A DNA stretch of 28,324 nt from a virus: IMG/VR virus record IMGVR_UViG_3300030331_002600, positions 1 to 28,324 of that record; one strand, written 5' to 3'. This document shows, one piece after another, positions 18,326-26,566 of the stretch. How positions within the stretch are numbered: position 1 is the stretch's first letter; each line of letters starts with the position of its first letter. The notes beneath the pieces were generated by a model. That model was given only the letters and a program-made list of their open reading frames with translations, was not told where the DNA came from and ran no database searches. The translations under genes were made by a program, and so were the position numbers.

Positions 18326-20643
18326 AAAAGAATAACGAAATCATTACTGAAGAGGATAAGGTAGAAGAAGTTCAAGAACAACCTGAAGGTCTACCGCCTG
18401 AAGTAATTGTAGAGGGTGAAGAAGAAATAGAGGAAAGACCTCAAGACGATTTTAATGCAAATCTTGCAGAAACTATGGATGAGAGAACTCTTAAAACTAT
18501 GGCAATGGAGTTAGTGCAAGAGTTCAAAAAAGATAAATTATCTCGAAAAGAGTGGGAAGAAACATACATTAGGGGACTTGATTTATTAGGAACAAAATAT
18601 CAAGAGGTTACTAGACCTTTCAAAGGCGCATCAAATGTTACTCATCCTTTACTCGCTGAATCAGTCACGCAATTCCAAGCTCAAGCATACAAAGAATTAA
18701 TACCAAGTGATGGACCTGTAAGAACGCAAGTTGTTGGACTAAATACACCAATTATTGAACAGCAAGCTGATAGAGTAAAAGAATATATGAATTATATGTT
18801 AATGGAGGAGATGGAGGAATACACAAGTGATATGGATCAGATGTTGTTTTACTTACCATTATCAGGATCAACATTTAAGAAAATATATTATGATGCAATG
18901 CTTGCTAGGCCTGTTTCTAAATTTATACCAGCTGAAGAATTAGTTGTTCCATATTATGCATCAGATTTAAAAGATTGTGAAAGAATAACTCATGTTTTAA
19001 AAATGACACAAAACGATGTTATTAAAAAACAAGCTGCTGGATTTTATAGAGATATTGAATTAACACAAGGTAACTCTGAACCTGATGCTTTACAAAAAAA
19101 GATAAATGAGATTGAGGGTATAAAAAGAACTGGAGGTGATTACTTACACACAGTTCTAGAAATGCATGTAGATTTAAATTTAGATGATTATGAAAATTTT
19201 GATGACAAAGCAAAAAAAATAAAAATCCCTTACATTGTAACTATTGATGAAGGCTCTGGAGAGATTTTATCTATTTATAGAAACTACAGACCAAACGATT
19301 TAAATTACACTAGAATAGAATATTTTGTTCATTACAAATTTTTACCGGGATTAGGTTTTTATGGTTTTGGTTTAACGCATATGATTGGTGGATTATCATT
19401 AGCTGCAACACAATCTTTAAGACAATTGATTGATGCAGGCACATTAAAAAATTTACCTGCTGGGTTTAAGTCTAGAGGTATTAGAGTAAGAGATGATGAT
19501 CAACCAATACAACCAGGAGAGTTTAGGGATGTAGATGCACCAGGTGGAAATATTAGAGATCAATTTTTTAATCTTCCATTTACAGAACCTAGCACAACTT
19601 TATACCAACTTTTAGGTTTTGTAGTTAATGCGGGACAAAAATTTGCCGCAATAACCGACTCAAACATAGGTAATGATCTTCAAAACAGAGCAGTTGGTAC
19701 CACAATTGCATTAATGGAAAGAGGATCACGTGTAATGAGCGGTGTTCATAAGCGTTGTTACTATGCAATGAGGTTAGAATTTAAAATTTTAGCAAGAATT
19801 TGCTCAGAATTTTTACCACCTGAGTACCCTTATGATGTTTATGGTGGCCCAAGACAAATAAAAGCGTCAGATTTTGATAATCGTGTTGATATTTTACCAG
19901 TTGCAGACCCAAATATTATGTCAATGTCACAAAGAGTGACTCTTGCACAAACACAATTACAAATTGCTAGCTCAAATCCACGAATTCATAACATTCATGA
20001 AGCATATAGACGTGTTTATGAGGCATTAGGAACAAAACAAATAGAAACTTTGTTAAAACCTGCACCAAAACAGCCAGAACCAATGGATCCTGCGAAAGAA
20101 AATGCACGTGCATTACAAATGCAATTACTTACAGCGTTTGAATTTCAAGATCACGATGCACACTTAACTGCACACATGGCTTTTATGAACTCAAGAATGG
20201 TTCAAATCAACCCTGCTGTTTATGCTTTACTACAATCACACGTTTCAGATCACATTTCGTTCAAAGCTAGAGCAGAAGTTAAATTGATGATGGCTGACGA
20301 TCAAGAAATGGCAATGATGCAGAGACAAGATCCTGAAGCGTTTAGAGTAATTTTTGATTCTGAAGTTGCAAAAAGAGCAGCGCAGATAACTAATGAGTTA
20401 GTTCAATCAGAAATGAAAGCAAATGCCGCGAAACAAGATCCTTTAGTTAGAATTAAACAACAAGAAGTTGATTTAAGAGCTATGGACATGCAAAGAAAAG
20501 CTGAGGAAACAAGATTTAAACAAGATCAAGAAAATCAAAGAGAAGCTGGTAGATTACAATATGATTATGATAAACTTCAACAACAAGATGAACAATCTGA
20601 ACAAAGATTAGACATCGCGAGGCAAAAACTTGAGAAAAAATAA
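18316..20643 (+). CDS. portal protein
   Basis: Head-tail connector through which DNA is packaged and ejected, 775 residues. The recognisable portal segment near residues 70-130 reads WEETYIRGLDLLGTKYQEV, RPFKGASNVTHPLLAES and QFQAQAYKELIPSDGPVRTQ. Later features include ATQSLRQLIDAGTLKNLPAG, the region following the crown of long portals. From about 690 the chain is a Gln/Glu/Lys coiled coil (QQEVDLRAMDMQRKAEETRF). The acidic N-terminus is disordered-looking. It overlaps the previous gene by ten bases, as expected for a packaging operon. Confidence 0.92.
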   Translation: MAIEKNNEIITEEDKVEEVQEQPEGLPPEVIVEGEEEIEERPQDDFNANLAETMDERTLKTMAMELVQEFKKDKLSRKEWEETYIRGLDLLGTKYQEVTRPFKGASNVTHPLLAESVTQFQAQAYKELIPSDGPVRTQVVGLNTPIIEQQADRVKEYMNYMLMEEMEEYTSDMDQMLFYLPLSGSTFKKIYYDAMLARPVSKFIPAEELVVPYYASDLKDCERITHVLKMTQNDVIKKQAAGFYRDIELTQGNSEPDALQKKINEIEGIKRTGGDYLHTVLEMHVDLNLDDYENFDDKAKKIKIPYIVTIDEGSGEILSIYRNYRPNDLNYTRIEYFVHYKFLPGLGFYGFGLTHMIGGLSLAATQSLRQLIDAGTLKNLPAGFKSRGIRVRDDDQPIQPGEFRDVDAPGGNIRDQFFNLPFTEPSTTLYQLLGFVVNAGQKFAAITDSNIGNDLQNRAVGTTIALMERGSRVMSGVHKRCYYAMRLEFKILARICSEFLPPEYPYDVYGGPRQIKASDFDNRVDILPVADPNIMSMSQRVTLAQTQLQIASSNPRIHNIHEAYRRVYEALGTKQIETLLKPAPKQPEPMDPAKENARALQMQLLTAFEFQDHDAHLTAHMAFMNSRMVQINPAVYALLQSHVSDHISFKARAEVKLMMADDQEMAMMQRQDPEAFRVIFDSEVAKRAAQITNELVQSEMKANAAKQDPLVRIKQQEVDLRAMDMQRKAEETRFKQDQENQREAGRLQYDYDKLQQQDEQSEQRLDIARQKLEKK

Positions 20644-20914
20644 AGATCCTAAGGTAGGAACTGGTAAAAAGCCCAAGGGTTCGGGCAGAAGATTGTATAC
20701 AGATGAAAATCCAAGAGATACAGTAAGAATAAAATTCGCTACACCCGCAGATGCATCAGCAACTGTTAGAAAAGTTAAAAATATAAACAAACCTTTTGCA
20801 AGAAAAATACAAATTCTAACTGTTGGAGAACAGAGGGCAAAGGTTATGGGTAAAACTAAAGTAGCATCAATATTTAAAGCAGGTAAAAATGCAATCAGAA
20901 AGACGCAACGTTAG
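20630..20914 (+). CDS. small basic protein with TTG start
   Basis: A 94-residue protein. TTG 20630 is supported by GAGG at 20619-20622 with a seven-base spacer; no ATG is available early in the frame. The sequence (GTGKKPKGSGRRLYTDENP and then IKFATPADASATVRKVKNIN) is lysine-rich, ends KNAIRKTQR, and likely binds nucleic acid or caps a virion interface. It overlaps portal by 14 bases. Small basic proteins after portal are common in this kind of phage; function unknown. Confidence 0.75.
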   Translation: MRKNKDPKVGTGKKPKGSGRRLYTDENPRDTVRIKFATPADASATVRKVKNINKPFARKIQILTVGEQRAKVMGKTKVASIFKAGKNAIRKTQR

Positions 20915-21041
20915 AAAAGGACTAAGTGGAGGAGTTAAATATGGGCCACCACCCAAAAAAGGACCAAATCCACAAGGTGTGAAAATAATGAGGTCTAATA
21001 ATGTTAAAAGAGGACTACGAAAGTCTACCAGAAAAAAATAA
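20889..21041 (+). CDS. small Pro/Lys-rich protein (50 aa)
   Basis: It overlaps the 3' end of the preceding gene by 26 bases and the 5' end of the LAGLIDADG gene by 41. The sequence MQSERRNVRKGLSGGVKYGP with PPKKGPNPQGVKIM is typical of tiny basic proteins with a PPPKKGP core that I associate with marine phage head modules. The C-terminal NVKRGLRKSTRKK is probably the part compressed by the inserted endonuclease gene. No function known. Confidence 0.6.
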   Translation: MQSERRNVRKGLSGGVKYGPPPKKGPNPQGVKIMRSNNVKRGLRKSTRKK

Positions 21042-21351
21042 ATTAATATTTTTAGCTGGTGTGTTTGATGGTGAGGGGAGTTTTGGCATTTGGTCAAAAT
21101 GGAAAAAACAAAAATACTTAGCTTGTTCAGTTGAAACTACAGATAGAGATATGGTTGCTAGATTTTATGAGTTTTTTGGTGGCTGTATGTATTTATGTAA
21201 AAAAAGACAAGCCCATCATAAAAATACTTGGAGATGGCGTATCAATGGTAAAGGGGCTAGAACTAGTTTAGATAAAATGATAAGTTATATGTGTAAAAGA
21301 AGACAGGAGAAATATAATAATGTGGTTGAGTGCCTTAAAATTAGCAGTTAG
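21001..21351 (+). CDS. LAGLIDADG-type homing endonuclease-like protein
   Basis: A 116-residue free-standing protein with a clear LAGLIDADG helix: FLAGVFDGEGSFGI at about residues 17-30, with E25 at the metal-binding acid position. One motif is present, so it would act as a homodimer. The middle contains DRDMVARFYEFFGG and a basic TWRWRINGKGARTSLDKM segment, consistent with the beta platform that contacts DNA. No intron or intein is visible around it. It overlaps both neighbours, which suggests long residence between conserved small genes. Confidence 0.85.
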   Translation: MLKEDYESLPEKNKLIFLAGVFDGEGSFGIWSKWKKQKYLACSVETTDRDMVARFYEFFGGCMYLCKKRQAHHKNTWRWRINGKGARTSLDKMISYMCKRRQEKYNNVVECLKISS

Positions 21352-21706
21352 CGCAGGAAGTAAGATTTACGCTAACAAGCAGAAGACGAAGATGGCAATG
21401 TCTGATGCACAATTGATGCATGCAGAGCGTATGGCTCGAGGTGAAGAATCTTATCAGGGCAAACTGCTAGAAGCCCGACAGTCAGACTGGAAAGACGAGG
21501 CAGTTTTGATAATTCTCTCGTTGCCCGTGGTGGTGCTCGCTTGGGCAGTTATATCGGATGACCCATCTGCGATGGACAAGGTAAAACTGTTCTTCGAGAT
21601 GTTCTCGCAGCTCCCGTCATGGTTCACTAATCTTTGGATCTTGGTTGTGGCATCGATATATGGTATAAAGGGTACACAAATATTTCGTAACGGAGGAAAA
21701 AAATAA
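21320..21706 (+). CDS. holin-like protein (GTA_holin_3TM-type)
   Basis: A 128-residue membrane protein. An N-terminal amphipathic helix (WLSALKLAVSAGSKIYANKQ) and a linker with MHAERMARGEES precede DWKDEAVLIILSLPVVVLAW and a second hydrophobic helix around FTNLWILVVASIYGIKG. The DWKDE motif before the membrane segments is what I associate with the gene-transfer-agent type 3TM holins. It would permit endolysin release, though no endolysin is in this window. Shine-Dalgarno AGGAG lies at 21305-21309. Confidence 0.75.
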   Translation: MWLSALKLAVSAGSKIYANKQKTKMAMSDAQLMHAERMARGEESYQGKLLEARQSDWKDEAVLIILSLPVVVLAWAVISDDPSAMDKVKLFFEMFSQLPSWFTNLWILVVASIYGIKGTQIFRNGGKK

Positions 21707-22032
21707 TGGCTGGACTTGTAGGAATAGCTCTAAGAGGATTTGGTAAAGCTTTAGGTAAAATTGGAAAGAAAAAGAATTTATCTTTAACTGAAAAATTAGG
21801 CATGCAAGATAAGGGTATAATAAGTAAAAAAACAGGTAGGTTGCATCCTAGCCATGAATCAGCATTTGGTGCTTTATCTAAAAGGCAAGTAAGAAAAATG
21901 ACAAGAACAGGTCAAAATCCAAAGTTAAGCCCAGCTAAACCAAATAAATTTGTAAGCCAACGTCAGATTGATACAAATAAAGAAACTGCAAAAAAAGAAG
22001 CAAAATATATTAGAAGTAGAAGATTTAAATAG
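21706..22032 (+). CDS. small basic protein
   Basis: A 108-residue protein with a GGAGG ribosome site and a TAATG junction to the holin-like gene. Short hydrophobic start (AGLVGIALRGFGKALGKI), then lysine-rich and mostly disordered, ending KKEAKYIRSRRFK. No catalytic motif. Its neighbours are similar basic proteins, probably internal virion or head-tail proteins. Its stop lies inside the AGGAGG of the next gene. Confidence 0.72.
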   Translation: MAGLVGIALRGFGKALGKIGKKKNLSLTEKLGMQDKGIISKKTGRLHPSHESAFGALSKRQVRKMTRTGQNPKLSPAKPNKFVSQRQIDTNKETAKKEAKYIRSRRFK

Positions 22033-22042
22033 GAGGAAAAAA

Positions 22043-22927
22043 ATGACAAAATTATGTCCAAGAGGTAAAGCGGCAGCGAAAAGAAAATTTCGAGTATATC
22101 CCAGTGCATACGCGAACGCATATGCTAGCAAAATTTGTGCAGGTAAAATTAAAGATCCTTCTGGTGTAAAAAGAAAAGATTTTAAAGGACCAAAACCTGC
22201 TGGTAAAGCAGTAGGAGGTGTTATTGGAAGACAAGTAATTAAAAGAGCAAACAAGAAAATTAATAAGATAATAAAAGCGGGACCACCTTTTAAAAAGTTA
22301 ACTGGAATAGCTGCTGCTGCAACAGTTCCCGTTGGTAGAATGTTAAAAAAATACGAAGATAAAGTAAACGCAAAAAAAAGAGATAAAGCTAAAGTACAAA
22401 AGAGAATGATGGGTGGTATGACTGCAGGTAGTCAATCAGCATTAGGAAGAATTCAAAAAGCTAATATGGTCAAAGCTAAGAGAGGTAAGTTAGCTAGAGG
22501 CATGGGCAAAATTGCTGATCCAAAATCATTTATGAAAAGAAGAATGATGTTAGCCGGCCCTAAATCAGCCCTTCCATCTCAAAGCGATGTAGCATCAAAA
22601 GTTAAAAGAGTTGGTAAAAAACTTTTACCAAAAAAAGTTAAGGCTATTGTTTCATTATTAGGTGCAGCGGCTGCAGGTGCAGCTGGTCAAAAGGCATTAG
22701 ACAAAAGAAAAAATAAAGTCGATAAGAAAAAAATGGGTGGCTTAAAAGCTGAGCTTAATAATCCTGCAAAAGGATATATGGCTGGTGGTGCAGCAAAAAT
22801 TAAAAAAGTTATTAAAGGATTAAACAAAGCTTCTAAATTACATGCTGGTCAAGCAAAAAGTCTAGGTACACTTGTAAATAAAAAATCAGTTGGAGGTATG
22901 GCTGACTATTACAAAGATTTAATGTAA
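22043..22927 (+). CDS. basic protein with a conserved CPRGKAAAKRKF N-terminus
   Basis: A 294-residue Lys/Ala/Gly-rich protein. ATG 22043 follows AGGAGG at 22031-22036; the longer frame from 21968 is rejected. Residues 5-40 (CPRGKAAAKRKFRVYPSAYA and then KICAGKIKDPSG) form a short motif shared by many marine phage and giant virus proteins, which I associate with DUF5872 but cannot verify. The remainder alternates basic helices with Gly-Ala-rich segments such as LLGAAAAGAAGQKA. Its composition suggests packing with DNA inside the head or a minor head protein. Codon bias matches neighbours. Confidence 0.76.
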   Translation: MTKLCPRGKAAAKRKFRVYPSAYANAYASKICAGKIKDPSGVKRKDFKGPKPAGKAVGGVIGRQVIKRANKKINKIIKAGPPFKKLTGIAAAATVPVGRMLKKYEDKVNAKKRDKAKVQKRMMGGMTAGSQSALGRIQKANMVKAKRGKLARGMGKIADPKSFMKRRMMLAGPKSALPSQSDVASKVKRVGKKLLPKKVKAIVSLLGAAAAGAAGQKALDKRKNKVDKKKMGGLKAELNNPAKGYMAGGAAKIKKVIKGLNKASKLHAGQAKSLGTLVNKKSVGGMADYYKDLM

Positions 22928-23205
22928 TGCAAAAAAATATCCAGTACATGAAGTCTGGAGGACTAAAAAAATGGTTCTCTCAAAAATGGGTAGATATTGG
23001 ATCTAAAAAACCTGGAGGAGGATTTAGAGAATGTGGAAGAAAATCTGCGAGTGGATCAAAAAGAAAGTATCCAAAGTGCGTCCCTGCTGCCAAAGCGGCA
23101 AGGATGACAGAATCCCAGAGACGGAGTGCCGTTGCAAGAAAAAGAGCTAAAGCACAAGGCGTAGGTGGTAAACCTACAAATGTTAAAACATTTGCAAAAT
23201 CATAA
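22927..23205 (+). CDS. small basic protein (DUF6321-like)
   Basis: A 92-residue protein, TAATG-coupled to the previous gene. The segment KKWFSQKWVDIGSKKPGG, then CGRKSASGSKRKYPKCVPAA and KAARMTESQRRSAVARKRAK, is a compact motif seen in phages and giant viruses that I associate with DUF6321. Two cysteines (C36, C51) flank the basic loop. It pairs with the preceding CPRGKAAAKRKF protein, suggesting a shared role in the virion. Function not known. Confidence 0.75.
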   Translation: MQKNIQYMKSGGLKKWFSQKWVDIGSKKPGGGFRECGRKSASGSKRKYPKCVPAAKAARMTESQRRSAVARKRAKAQGVGGKPTNVKTFAKS

Positions 23206-23225
23206 AAAACTAATATAGTCCCCTC

Positions 23226-23804
23226 ATGACAATTAGAGGTGATAGCACCGAATATGAATTATTAAAAATATGGTGCGAAACTTTACCTTTTTATGATAAA
23301 CCAAAATCAGTAAAGACTTGTGAAATAGGGGTTCGTGAGGGACTTGGATCACAAGTAATTATGTTAGCTATAAAATCTAGAATAGGTAATGTTTTATATG
23401 AGCATATAGGTATAGACCCATATGGTGATATTACATATCAACATTATGATAAATCTCCAGAATATAAATCAAATTATAGTGATGCGATGAGAATTCAACT
23501 TTTAAAAGATTTTGCTGATAACAAAAATTTTATTTTGGAACATTGCACAGATATTGAGTATATGAAATCAAACACAACAAAAGATATTATATTTGATTTA
23601 GTTTATTTTGATGGACCACATAAAACACAAGATGTTTTAAGAGAAGCGTTGTGGTTTGCAGATAAATCTAGAAAAGGCACTAGATTTGTATTTGATGATT
23701 TTCGAACTTACGTAATAGAAGATATTGCAAAATTGTTAGCGTATTGGAATTTTAATATTATAGGTTCAGGTGCAAGCAAAATGTGTTTACAAAGGATGAC
23801 ATAA
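23226..23804 (+). CDS. SAM-dependent methyltransferase (Methyltransf_24/CmcI-like)
   Basis: A class I methyltransferase of 192 residues. SAM-binding motif I is EIGVREGLGS (33-42), the motif II acid is D64 in GIDPYG, and the metal/catalytic-like segment is LVYFDGPHKT (125-134). A second FDDFR (156-160) follows, as in the Methyltransf_24/cephalosporin-hydroxylase-type group. Substrates in this group include sugars and small molecules, so virion or envelope glycan modification is possible but unproven. It starts 20 bases after the previous stop without a strong ribosome site. Confidence 0.85.
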   Translation: MTIRGDSTEYELLKIWCETLPFYDKPKSVKTCEIGVREGLGSQVIMLAIKSRIGNVLYEHIGIDPYGDITYQHYDKSPEYKSNYSDAMRIQLLKDFADNKNFILEHCTDIEYMKSNTTKDIIFDLVYFDGPHKTQDVLREALWFADKSRKGTRFVFDDFRTYVIEDIAKLLAYWNFNIIGSGASKMCLQRMT

Positions 23805-24022
23805 TGGAACCGTTCACAGTAACTCAAATACAATCTTTAATTAAAAGGCAACTTGAAACTCTTAAAACAGCCGCTATATATAGTGTTGACACCCTAGAAA
23901 AACTACAATATGTTAGGGGTCAAATCAAATCTTTAGAAGATTTGCAACAGGAACTGAAAGACCTGCTGAACAAACAGGAGTTAAGAGATGCAAACGTCCA
24001 CGGAGAAACCGAAACGGACTGA
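23804..24022 (+). CDS. small coiled-coil protein
   Basis: A 72-residue protein starting at a TAATG junction, with AAGGAT ahead of ATG 23804. Almost entirely helical with heptad-like spacing (VTQIQSLIKRQLETLKTAAI and QIKSLEDLQQELKDLLNKQE). It overlaps the co-chaperonin gene by 35 bases. Such short coiled coils between portal and scaffold genes are frequent in phages. Role unknown. Confidence 0.75.
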   Translation: MEPFTVTQIQSLIKRQLETLKTAAIYSVDTLEKLQYVRGQIKSLEDLQQELKDLLNKQELRDANVHGETETD

Positions 24023-24434
24023 GAAATTAGAAGACTCGTACAAACCAGAGGAGCAAATTTCTACAGTTCTTGATCCAAAAGCGATCAACGATTCACTATT
24101 AGAAAGACTACCAACACCAACTGGGTATAGAATGTTAATCTTACCTTATGCTGGTCCTAAAAAAACAAAAGGTGGTATTTTACTTTCTGATACAACACAA
24201 GAAACCATACAGATGACAACCGTATGTGGTCTTATCCTTAAGATGGGAAACCTTTGTTATAGAGACAAAGAGAAGTTTCCTCTTGGGCCATGGTGCAGAG
24301 TTAATGACTGGGTAATATTCAGTAGGTATGCAGGTTCAAGATTCAAGATAGAAGGTGGAGAAGTTAGAGTGTTAAATGATGATGAAATCATAAGCACAAT
24401 TAAAAATCCACGTGATATTTTGCACCATTACTAA
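23988..24434 (+). CDS. GroES-like co-chaperonin
   Basis: Phage co-chaperonin (Cpn10 fold) of 148 residues, expected to cap host GroEL to fold capsid or tail proteins. After about 38 variable residues comes LERLPTPTGYRMLILPYAGP, a mobile-loop-like KKTKGGILLSDTTQ (58-71, compare the GroES GGIVL loop), VCGLILKMGN, and WCRVNDWVIFSRYAGSRFKI with VRVLNDDEI at the end. Longer than bacterial GroES (97 aa) because of N- and C-terminal extensions, as in T4 gp31. AGGAG lies seven bases before ATG 23988. Confidence 0.9.
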   Translation: MQTSTEKPKRTEKLEDSYKPEEQISTVLDPKAINDSLLERLPTPTGYRMLILPYAGPKKTKGGILLSDTTQETIQMTTVCGLILKMGNLCYRDKEKFPLGPWCRVNDWVIFSRYAGSRFKIEGGEVRVLNDDEIISTIKNPRDILHHY

Positions 24435-24443
24435 GGAGGAAAT

Positions 24444-25442
24444 ATGGTTGATAAAAGTAAAGCTCCCGAAGTGGAGTTAGACACAGATGGTGTCAACGAA
24501 GAATCGGTTGAAATAAAAGAAACACCGAAAGAACCTGAAGCGACTGAACTTCCAAAGGAAGAGGTTGATTTAGGGTATACAGAGCATAACGATAAGAGGA
24601 CCTATGAAAAAGAAAAAGATCATGGTACTGACATATCGTTTGAAAACGAGAGAGAAACTAAGTCAGAAGAAAATAAAGAAAATAAAGATGAAGGTGAACT
24701 AAAAGATTATTCTGACAAAGTTCAAAAACGTATAAAAAAACTTACTTTTCAAGTAAGAGAAGCTGAAAGAAAAGAAAAAGCAGCTTTGGATTATGCAAAA
24801 GGTCTTAAAGACAAGTATGAAACTGCTCAATCAAAGTTTGAGGAGACTGATACTAATTATCTAAAAGAGTATGACGCTAGAATTGATGCTCAAAGAGATC
24901 AAGTAAAAGCTAATCTTAAAACTGCAATTGAATCTCAAGATGCTGATAAAATAATGGAGGCTAATGATGCCTTAACTAAATTAGCGGTTGAGAAAGAAAA
25001 AGTTTCTATGTCTCTTGGTGAAAAAGAGGCTAAGAAAAAACAAAGCGAATCAGAGACTCAACAACAAACTATTGAACAACCACCAATAAGTCAGAAAGCT
25101 CAAAAATGGGCAGAAGATAATGAGTGGTTTGGAACTGATAGAGTCCTTACGAGTGCCGCGATGGGCATCCACGAAGACTTAATTCAGCAGGGGGTTGCTT
25201 CAGATTCTGATGAGTATTATAATCAAATCAACAAACGTATGAAGGAGTATTTCCCTCAAAAGTTTGCTCAATCTTCAGCTGAAGAAGAGACTAAAGTTAC
25301 ACCCGTCCAAAATGTAGCTTCAGTTAGTAGAAGATCAGGGGGACGCAAGTCTGTGAAACTCACTAAATCACAGGTAGTTATTGCTAAGAAATTAGGAGTG
25401 CCACTAGAGGAATACGCAAAATACGTGAAGGAAGGAGCATAA
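24444..25442 (+). CDS. capsid scaffolding protein
   Basis: A 332-residue acidic, lysine-rich, highly helical protein located directly before the head genes. The first 90 residues are Glu/Asp-rich and disordered (PEVELDTDGVNEESVEIKE); the middle is a long coiled coil (KKLTFQVREAERKEKAALDY); and the end has SAAMGIHEDLIQQGVASDSD and a basic helix, the capsid-binding region typical of scaffolds. Strong AGGAGG. Composition, order and length all suit a scaffold, but direct similarity cannot be checked here. Confidence 0.82.
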   Translation: MVDKSKAPEVELDTDGVNEESVEIKETPKEPEATELPKEEVDLGYTEHNDKRTYEKEKDHGTDISFENERETKSEENKENKDEGELKDYSDKVQKRIKKLTFQVREAERKEKAALDYAKGLKDKYETAQSKFEETDTNYLKEYDARIDAQRDQVKANLKTAIESQDADKIMEANDALTKLAVEKEKVSMSLGEKEAKKKQSESETQQQTIEQPPISQKAQKWAEDNEWFGTDRVLTSAAMGIHEDLIQQGVASDSDEYYNQINKRMKEYFPQKFAQSSAEEETKVTPVQNVASVSRRSGGRKSVKLTKSQVVIAKKLGVPLEEYAKYVKEGA

Positions 25443-25443
25443 A

Positions 25444-25911
25444 ATGGAAAAAATTAAAACTTCACGCGAGTCTGTTACGAGACAGAAAGAAACTCGTAAA
25501 AAAGATTGGACTCCACCATCCAGTTTGGATGCGCCAGCTGCCCCGCAGGGTTATGCACATAGATGGATAAGAACTGCGACTGCAGGTTTTGAAGATGCAG
25601 CTAATGTATCTAAAAAACTTAGAGAGGGTTGGGAATTTGTTAAAGCTGAAACACTTTTAAGTGAAATTGGCCCAAATGAATATCCAGTTCTCCACGAAGG
25701 AAAACATGCTGGTTTAGTCGGAATTGGTGGCCTTGTGTTGGCAAGGATACCTTTGGAGATATTGAAGTCACGTGCTGAGTATTTTAGAAAAATTACTCAA
25801 GACCGAACGGACGCGATAGACAGAGATCTTATGAAGGAACAACACCCGGACATGCCGATCAATATTGAAAGGCAGTCTAGAGTTACCTTTGGCGGTTCTC
25901 GTAAAAAATAA
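25444..25911 (+). CDS. unknown head-module protein
   Basis: A 155-residue soluble protein one base after the scaffold stop, with GGAG in the scaffold end as ribosome site. Segments include GYAHRWIRTATAGFEDAANV, REGWEFVKAE and VGIGGLVLARIPLEIL, then a basic helix. The position between scaffold and capsid suggests a head accessory or maturation factor; no protease triad is visible. Conserved in appearance but not named. Confidence 0.76.
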   Translation: MEKIKTSRESVTRQKETRKKDWTPPSSLDAPAAPQGYAHRWIRTATAGFEDAANVSKKLREGWEFVKAETLLSEIGPNEYPVLHEGKHAGLVGIGGLVLARIPLEILKSRAEYFRKITQDRTDAIDRDLMKEQHPDMPINIERQSRVTFGGSRKK

Positions 25912-25925
25912 TTTTTTTGCGATAC

Positions 25926-25937
25926 CTACTTAAGTAG
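25926..25937. promoter_or_regulatory. 12-base palindrome before capsid genes
   Basis: CTACTTAAGTAG is a perfect palindrome in the 60-base gap ahead of the head-protein gene at 25972. It could be a protein site. No clear promoter hexamers surround it. Confidence 0.4.
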
Positions 25938-25971
25938 CTTGGATTAATAAACATAAAAGGAGAAAACAACT

Positions 25972-26547
25972 ATGGCTAACGTAAGTGAAAAGTTTGGTCT
26001 AAGACCTTACAGAAAACTTGACGGTACACCATTAGTAGGTGCCCAAAACAGATACACGATTGCTAGTGGCTATGCAACTGCAATTTTCCAAGGTGATTTA
26101 GTAGAACCTAAAACATCTGGTAATATTGAAAAGCATGGTGCTAACACATCTGATGCTGTAGTGGGAGTTTTTAACGGAGTGTTTTACACAGATCCAACTA
26201 CTCAAAAGCCTACATTCAAAAATCACTACCCTGGTGGAATCGCAGCAGATGACATTACAGCATTTGTTATTGATGACCCAGACGCAGTATTTTTGATAGA
26301 TGCAGACGAGGCTTTTACTAGAGCAGATCTTTTCAAAAACTACTCAGTTACTAACACTACTGGTGTTACGGCAACAGGAATATCAAAAGCGCAATTAGAT
26401 GTTTCAGTTTCTGGAACAGCGACTACTTTCGTCATTCAGGCGATTGACATTTCGCAAGATCCAGATAACTCGGACACAGCTAATGCGAATGCTAATGTTC
26501 TTGTTAGAATAAACAATCACTTCTACAGAAGTGGAACAGGCCTATAA
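25972..26547 (+). CDS. capsid-associated protein, probably decoration or minor head protein
   Basis: A 191-residue protein directly ahead of the major capsid gene, with AAAGGAG before the ATG. The sequence starts ANVSEKFGLRPYRKLDG, has beta-strand patterns (YTIASGYATAIFQGDLVEP) and a C-terminal AINDHF-like segment (LVRINNHFYRSGTGL). Proteins with this opening and place are head decoration or capsid-stabilising proteins in many marine phages. No transmembrane or catalytic features. Classification by context. Confidence 0.75.
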   Translation: MANVSEKFGLRPYRKLDGTPLVGAQNRYTIASGYATAIFQGDLVEPKTSGNIEKHGANTSDAVVGVFNGVFYTDPTTQKPTFKNHYPGGIAADDITAFVIDDPDAVFLIDADEAFTRADLFKNYSVTNTTGVTATGISKAQLDVSVSGTATTFVIQAIDISQDPDNSDTANANANVLVRINNHFYRSGTGL

Positions 26548-26566
26548 TAAATAGAGGAGAATAACT

